From assembly GCA_007135895.1 (NCBI GenBank), contig SLHZ01000167.1, positions 1-8,288 of the forward strand: a stretch of 8,288 nucleotides of DNA, read 5' to 3'. The notes under the pieces are model-generated. The model was not told the DNA's origin and did not search any database. It saw only the letters and a list, made by a program, of their open reading frames with translations. The stretch comes from Balneolales bacterium (GTDB lineage Bacteria > Bacteroidota > Rhodothermia > Balneolales > Natronogracilivirgulaceae). A program made the translations under genes and the position numbers. Shown piece by piece: positions 4,897-8,288 of this stretch (the first letter of the stretch is position 1; every line of letters starts with the position of its first letter).

Positions 4897-6633
4897 ATGA
4901 GTTCTTCCATGCGCGTTTTACTGATGGGCAACCCGAATGTGGGGAAAAGCGCCGTCTTTTCCAGACTGACTGGTACGCATGTGCTCGCCTCAAACTATCC
5001 CGGCACAACGGTTGAATACGTACGGGGGTCGATGAAGCTTGCCGATCAGACGGTTGAGGTTGTCGATGTACCGGGAGCCTATTCCATGGAGCCCTCGAAC
5101 CGTGCCGAGGAGGTGGCTGTACGCATGCTGGCCGGAGGCGATGTGATCATCAACGTTATTGATGCCGCCAATCTGGAACGCAATCTCTATCTCTCACTTC
5201 AGCTTCTCCAGAGCGGCAAACCGATCATCCTGGCGCTGAATATGTGGGATGAAGCGCTTGAACAGGGAATTGCAACCGATACAGCCGCCCTCGAAAAACT
5301 ATTGGGAGTCCCGGTCGTAACCACCTGCGCCCTGACGGGTGACGGTCTGCCGTTGCTCAAGAACAGAATCGCTGAAGCCCGGCCGGGCCATCTTGCCATA
5401 CCGCCCGGGCAGGATCTCTGGCAGACCATTTCAACCGTAGTCGGCAAGACTCAGAAAAAACCGGAAAAAGGTCCTGATTTTCGTCAGAGACTGGCTGATC
5501 TGACCATACAGCCGATTGCCGGACCGGTGATTGCACTGTTGGTCCTGCTGTTGTCTTTCGCTTTTGTTGCCCTGCTGGGAGACTGGCTGCACGAAGAGGT
5601 GATGGCGGAGCTTTTTGAATGGTTGTGGATGCCGGTGGCTGTGCATATCTCCGGCGCTCTGGGCCAGTCAGGATTCATGCATGATCTGCTGATCGGGGGG
5701 CTGGTAGACGGGACTATTGATTTTGAACAGTCCTTCGGCCTGATTACAACGGGTCTGTACATACCCCTCGCTTTGGTCATGCCCTTCATTTTCTGTTTTT
5801 ATCTGGCGCTGAGTCTGCTAGAGGACATTGGCTATCTGCCACGGCTCGGTGTGCTGGTCGACACGATGATGCACCGCATGGGCCTGCATGGCCTGTCCAT
5901 CGTACCCATGATGCTGGGTATCGGGTGCAATGTTCCGGGCGCCATGGCCGGAAGAGTCTTGGAAACCCGCAAACAGCGTCTGATAACCGCCACACTGCTG
6001 GCCATTGCCGTCCCATGCATGGCTCAGCAGGCCATGGTGGTGGGACTCCTGGGTCGTGCCGGTATTGCCGGTCTGGCCATTGTCTACGGCACCCTTTTTA
6101 TTTTGTGGGTATTGCTCGGAATGATCCTGAACTTCTTCTTCCGGGGTGATACTCCGGAAATGCTCATTGAGATTCCGCCCTACCGCAGGCCATACTGGAA
6201 GTCACTGTCGAAGAAAGTCTACATGAGGATGAGCGGTTTTACCCGGAGCGCCCTTCCCTATGTGCTACTGGGGGTCTTCCTGGTGAACATGCTCTATTCG
6301 CTCGGTATCATCGCCATTATGAGCCGCATTTTTGAACCGGTCATCTCAGGTCTGTTCGGTCTTCCTGGCGAGGCGGTGGGAGCCCTGGTCATCGGTTTTC
6401 TGCGGAAGGATGTGGCCGTTGGCATGCTGGCTCCACTGGGTCTTGATCCGGTTCAGCTCATCGTTGCCAGTGTCGTACTGGTAATCTATTTCCCCTGTGC
6501 CGCCACTTTTGTCGTGATGTTCAAAGAACTTGGCCTTCGTGACATGTTCACGGCACTTATGATCATGATCGTGGTGGTGGTGGTGGTGGGTGGCGGGCTG
6601 AACGTTTTACTTCGTACTACCGGTTTATTCTGA
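4897..6633 (+). CDS. feoB: Ferrous iron transporter FeoB (compact form)
   Basis: Inner-membrane Fe(II) permease with an N-terminal G-protein domain. GTPase motifs: G1 GNPNVGKS (11-18), G2 region NYPGTTVEY (33-41), G3 DVPGAYS (57-63), G4 NMWD (115-118) and a G5 position at TCALTGDG (133-140). The first membrane helix starts near residue 205. The two Gate cores are clear: EDIGYLPRLGVLVDTMMHRMGLHG, then SIVPMMLGIGCNVPGAMAGRVLETRKQR, with PCMAQQA after it; and VIGFLRKDVAVGMLAPLG with FPCAATFVVMFKELG. Conserved Cys residues in GCNVP and FPCAAT are present. At 578 residues it is much shorter than E. coli FeoB (773), mainly because the helical domain between G5 and the first helix is only about 60 residues. 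The first ATG at 4897 is used; the ATG at 4909 (MRVLLMGNPN) is an alternative. It ends 21 bases before the iron-binding protein gene. Confidence 0.96.
   Translation: MSSSMRVLLMGNPNVGKSAVFSRLTGTHVLASNYPGTTVEYVRGSMKLADQTVEVVDVPGAYSMEPSNRAEEVAVRMLAGGDVIINVIDAANLERNLYLSLQLLQSGKPIILALNMWDEALEQGIATDTAALEKLLGVPVVTTCALTGDGLPLLKNRIAEARPGHLAIPPGQDLWQTISTVVGKTQKKPEKGPDFRQRLADLTIQPIAGPVIALLVLLLSFAFVALLGDWLHEEVMAELFEWLWMPVAVHISGALGQSGFMHDLLIGGLVDGTIDFEQSFGLITTGLYIPLALVMPFIFCFYLALSLLEDIGYLPRLGVLVDTMMHRMGLHGLSIVPMMLGIGCNVPGAMAGRVLETRKQRLITATLLAIAVPCMAQQAMVVGLLGRAGIAGLAIVYGTLFILWVLLGMILNFFFRGDTPEMLIEIPPYRRPYWKSLSKKVYMRMSGFTRSALPYVLLGVFLVNMLYSLGIIAIMSRIFEPVISGLFGLPGEAVGALVIGFLRKDVAVGMLAPLGLDPVQLIVASVVLVIYFPCAATFVVMFKELGLRDMFTALMIMIVVVVVVGGGLNVLLRTTGLF
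6571..6588 (+). repeat. (GTG)6 microsatellite within feoB
   Basis: Six consecutive GTG codons, followed by GGT GGC GGG, encode a Val6-Gly3 run in the last membrane helix of FeoB. Slippage in whole units would add or remove valines without a frameshift. Confidence 0.8.
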
Positions 6634-6654
6634 CGCAATGATTACCCTGTTACC

Positions 6655-7674
6655 ATGATTGATCCTGTCCGAAAACCGAATCTTTTTTTTATTTTCGTCC
6701 TTGTTTTTATTCTTTGCGGACCTGTTCTGACCGAGGCCCTTGCCCGTAATCTTATTCTGTATTCGGGCCGGAGCAAGGCTCTGGTCCAGCCACTTATCGA
6801 GAAGTTCGAACAGGAACATGGCATCCGCGTTCAAGTCCGCTATGGAAGTTCGACCCAGCTGGCCGTTGCCATGCTGGAGGAGGGCCGGCGTACTCCTGCC
6901 GATCTTTTCTGGGCTCAGGACGCCGGGGCTCTTGGAGCGGTTCACCGGGGTGACATGTTGGGGCCGTTGCCTCTGGATCTTCTTGAGCTGGTTACCGAAC
7001 GTTTTCACAATGAGGAAGGAACATGGGTGGCTACCAGTGGCAGGGCACGGGTTTTGGCGTATTCTCCGGCGCGGACGGCTGCGAAGACTTTGCCAGTCTC
7101 CGTCTTTATGCTTGCGGACCCGGAATGGAGAGGCCGTGTCGGATGGACTCCCGGTAACGCCTCCTTCCAGTCGTTTCTCACGGCATTGCGTCTGCAGACC
7201 GGCGATGATACTGCTCTTGCGTGGCTTGCCGCCATGAGGGAGAACCAGGCTCAAAGCCACATCAACAACAGCAGCCTTCTCCAGGCCATAGCGGCCGGTG
7301 AGATCGATCTCGCGCTGACCAATCACTACTACCTGTACCGGTTCCGGGAAGCTGATGCCTCTTTTCCGGTTGAACAGACATGGTTCGAAGCCGGTGATCC
7401 CGGCAATATGGTCAATGTGGCCGGTATCGGTGTTCTGCGCACATCCCGCAATCAGGAAAAAGCACTTGCTTTCATCCGTTTTCTTTTGGAGGAACAAAAC
7501 CAGGAGTGGATCGCCAGGGAGGTTTACGAGTATCCGGTTCTCCCTCTCGCCGAACCGCCGGACGAATCCAGAATCCTCCAGGATATCGAAGCATTGAGTC
7601 CGGCTGTGGATCTTGACGCCCTCAGCGATCTGGACCGCACCCTGGCACTGCTGCGGCAGGCCGGGTTGCTTTAA
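6655..7674 (+). CDS. fbpA: Ferric iron ABC transporter, periplasmic binding protein (FbpA/FutA class)
   Basis: Binds Fe(III) in the periplasm and delivers it to an ABC permease. The 339-residue precursor starts with a Sec signal peptide: charged MIDPVRKPN, a hydrophobic core (about 10-25) and an ALA cleavage site near residue 30. Mature-protein landmarks match the class: YSGRSKALVQPLIEKFE (36-52), VRYGSSTQLA (61-70), PADLFWAQDAGALGAV (81-96), SGRARVLAYSP (128-138), TNHYYLYRF (222-230) and AGDPGNMVNVAGIGVL (246-261). The adjacent Tyr225-Tyr226 are the expected iron-ligand tyrosine pair. The signal peptide supports the start at 6655, although no ribosome binding site is seen. It lies 21 bases after feoB and 77 bases before the probable permease start, so both iron systems appear to share a transcript. 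A Cys at residue 21 does not sit in a good lipobox. Confidence 0.94.
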   Translation: MIDPVRKPNLFFIFVLVFILCGPVLTEALARNLILYSGRSKALVQPLIEKFEQEHGIRVQVRYGSSTQLAVAMLEEGRRTPADLFWAQDAGALGAVHRGDMLGPLPLDLLELVTERFHNEEGTWVATSGRARVLAYSPARTAAKTLPVSVFMLADPEWRGRVGWTPGNASFQSFLTALRLQTGDDTALAWLAAMRENQAQSHINNSSLLQAIAAGEIDLALTNHYYLYRFREADASFPVEQTWFEAGDPGNMVNVAGIGVLRTSRNQEKALAFIRFLLEEQNQEWIAREVYEYPVLPLAEPPDESRILQDIEALSPAVDLDALSDLDRTLALLRQAGLL

Positions 7675-7676
7675 CC

Positions 7677-7719
7677 TGCCTTCGGACACCTTCCGCTTCG
7701 TCGCGGCCAGACGAAGGCA
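7677..7719 (+). other. Two mutually exclusive hairpins between binding protein and permease genes
   Basis: TGCCTTCG (7677-7684) pairs exactly with CGAAGGCA (7712-7719) across a 27-base loop. Inside it, CTTCGTC (7696-7702) pairs exactly with GACGAAG (7710-7716) with a 7-base loop. The two stems share the CGAAG arm and cannot form together. No U-tract follows in the plus-strand transcript (a run of A follows instead), so a standard intrinsic terminator is not supported. A role in limiting permease expression or stabilising the upstream mRNA is inference. Confidence 0.45.
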
Positions 7720-7751
7720 ACACTCCGGCATTTAAAAAAAGAAACGTCCTA

Positions 7752-8288
7752 TTGCGTCTGCGACATCACATATCTACCGCCCTGCGACTCTTCCGTCGCC
7801 CCACACGGAGCTCTGTCCGGTACTTCAACCGGACTTCCAACCGGCTTCCTTCCTGGTACTTCCTGGCACCGGCCGTTATGGTGGGTCTGGCCGTTCTCAT
7901 ACCTCTTGGCTACTTGCTGGTGCGGGCTCTGGAAGCAGACCCGGCTCTCTCGTCCAGTCTTGTTTTCCGTTATCGCAATCTGGAGCTGCTGGGCAACACG
8001 CTGCTGCTGGCCTTCGGTACGCTGGTTACCGGTACGTTTATCGCCCTGCCCATGGCCTGGATCACTACACGGACCGATTTTCCCGGCCGCAGGGTGCTTA
8101 CACTGCTGGGCGTACTGCCCCTGGCCGTGCCAGGTTATGTCATGGCCTATGCCATCCTTGGTTTTACGGGTACTCACGGCACCCTGGCACAGCTGACCGG
8201 ATGGGAGCTTCCCCGTCTGAGCGGTTTCAGCGGTGCTCTTACGGCCATCAGCCTTTACACCTTCCCCTATTTGTATCTGAATTTCAGA
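7752..8288 (+). CDS. fbpB: Ferric iron ABC transporter permease, N-terminal part (runs off window)
   Basis: Inner-membrane permease expected to receive Fe(III) from the preceding binding protein. The frame is open to the last base. The first membrane helix reads WYFLAPAVMVGLAVLIPLGY, then LVRALEADP, then LLGNTLLLAFGTLVTGTFIALP (second helix), AWITTRTDFPGRRVL (typical of the FbpB group) and LLGVLPLAVPGYVMAYAILG. The only ATG in this frame (7878) falls inside the first helix and would truncate it. A TTG at 7752 gives a basic cytoplasmic lead of about 34 residues (MRLRHHISTALRLFRRP...) and is preferred; another non-ATG start is possible. The A-rich stretch just upstream (7734-7744) may aid initiation. 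The N-terminal lead contains a 12-bp repeat. The ATPase gene should lie beyond the window. Confidence 0.88.
   Translation, partial: MRLRHHISTALRLFRRPTRSSVRYFNRTSNRLPSWYFLAPAVMVGLAVLIPLGYLLVRALEADPALSSSLVFRYRNLELLGNTLLLAFGTLVTGTFIALPMAWITTRTDFPGRRVLTLLGVLPLAVPGYVMAYAILGFTGTHGTLAQLTGWELPRLSGFSGALTAISLYTFPYLYLNFR
7817..7864 (+). repeat. 12-bp degenerate repeat in the permease N-terminus
   Basis: Four adjacent 12-base units: CCGGTACTTCAA (7817), CCGGACTTCCAA (7829), CCGGCTTCCTTC (7841) and CTGGTACTTCCT (7853), followed by a further GGCACCGG. They are in frame and encode RYFN, RTSN, RLPS and WYFL, the last running into the first membrane helix. The CCGGTACTT word is also found in the last units of the array before yjbQ. 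Confidence 0.6.

Noticed and set aside
6625..7731. Long 368-residue open frame on the minus strand opposite the iron-binding protein gene
   Set aside because: It lies wholly antisense to a well-recognised gene with signal peptide and iron-ligand motifs. Its product has no recognisable domain; the open frame is a by-product of codon use.
7677..7740. Intrinsic terminator after the iron-binding protein gene
   Set aside because: The stems are followed by an A-run, not a U-tract, on the transcribed strand, and the next gene continues in the same direction.
7749..8177. 142-residue minus-strand frame opposite the permease start
   Set aside because: The product is rich in Gln/Gly/His with no family resemblance, whereas the plus strand reads as a clear FbpB-type permease.

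Overview
The window looks like ordinary chromosome from a free-living bacterium of moderate GC. Most starts lack a recognisable Shine-Dalgarno sequence and several have A/T-rich leaders. Together with the DnaG and SucD sequence style this suggests the Bacteroidota/Balneolota/Rhodothermota/Chlorobiota side of the tree. That placement is an inference, not a demonstrated assignment. No RNA genes, insertion sequences, phage genes or CRISPR arrays are visible.

Layout. Positions 1-1831 (minus strand) carry most of DNA primase dnaG, cut off at the window start inside its C-terminal domain. A 160-bp divergent gap follows. Positions 1992-3640 (plus) are a translationally coupled pair: sucD (succinyl-CoA synthetase alpha chain) and an atypical short-chain dehydrogenase-like protein whose start overlaps the sucD stop. 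Positions 3681-3894 hold a degenerate tandem array of 13 pyrimidine-rich units of about 16-17 bp, ending 13 bp before a YjbQ/UPF0047 gene (3908-4342). An AT-rich gap with a 19-bp near-palindrome leads into an iron-uptake cluster: feoA (with an 18-bp tandem repeat making an acidic Ser/Arg tail), a compact feoB, a periplasmic ferric-iron binding protein of the FbpA/FutA class, and the start of its inner-membrane permease, which runs off the window end.

How the genes work together. FeoA/FeoB import ferrous iron. The binding protein and permease, presumably with an ATPase beyond the window, import ferric iron. Their same-strand, short-gap arrangement suggests one iron-responsive operon covering both oxidation states, with the near-palindrome upstream of feoA as candidate operator.

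The least expected feature is a set of degenerate short-period repeats at four places: the dnaG linker, the array before yjbQ, the feoA tail and the permease N-terminus. Three of them share CCGG-anchored or CCGGTACTT-like words. This suggests a genome prone to minisatellite growth. I see no convincing new multi-gene system; the repeat array, the SDR without its catalytic Tyr/Lys and the feoA tail are the items that deserve follow-up.
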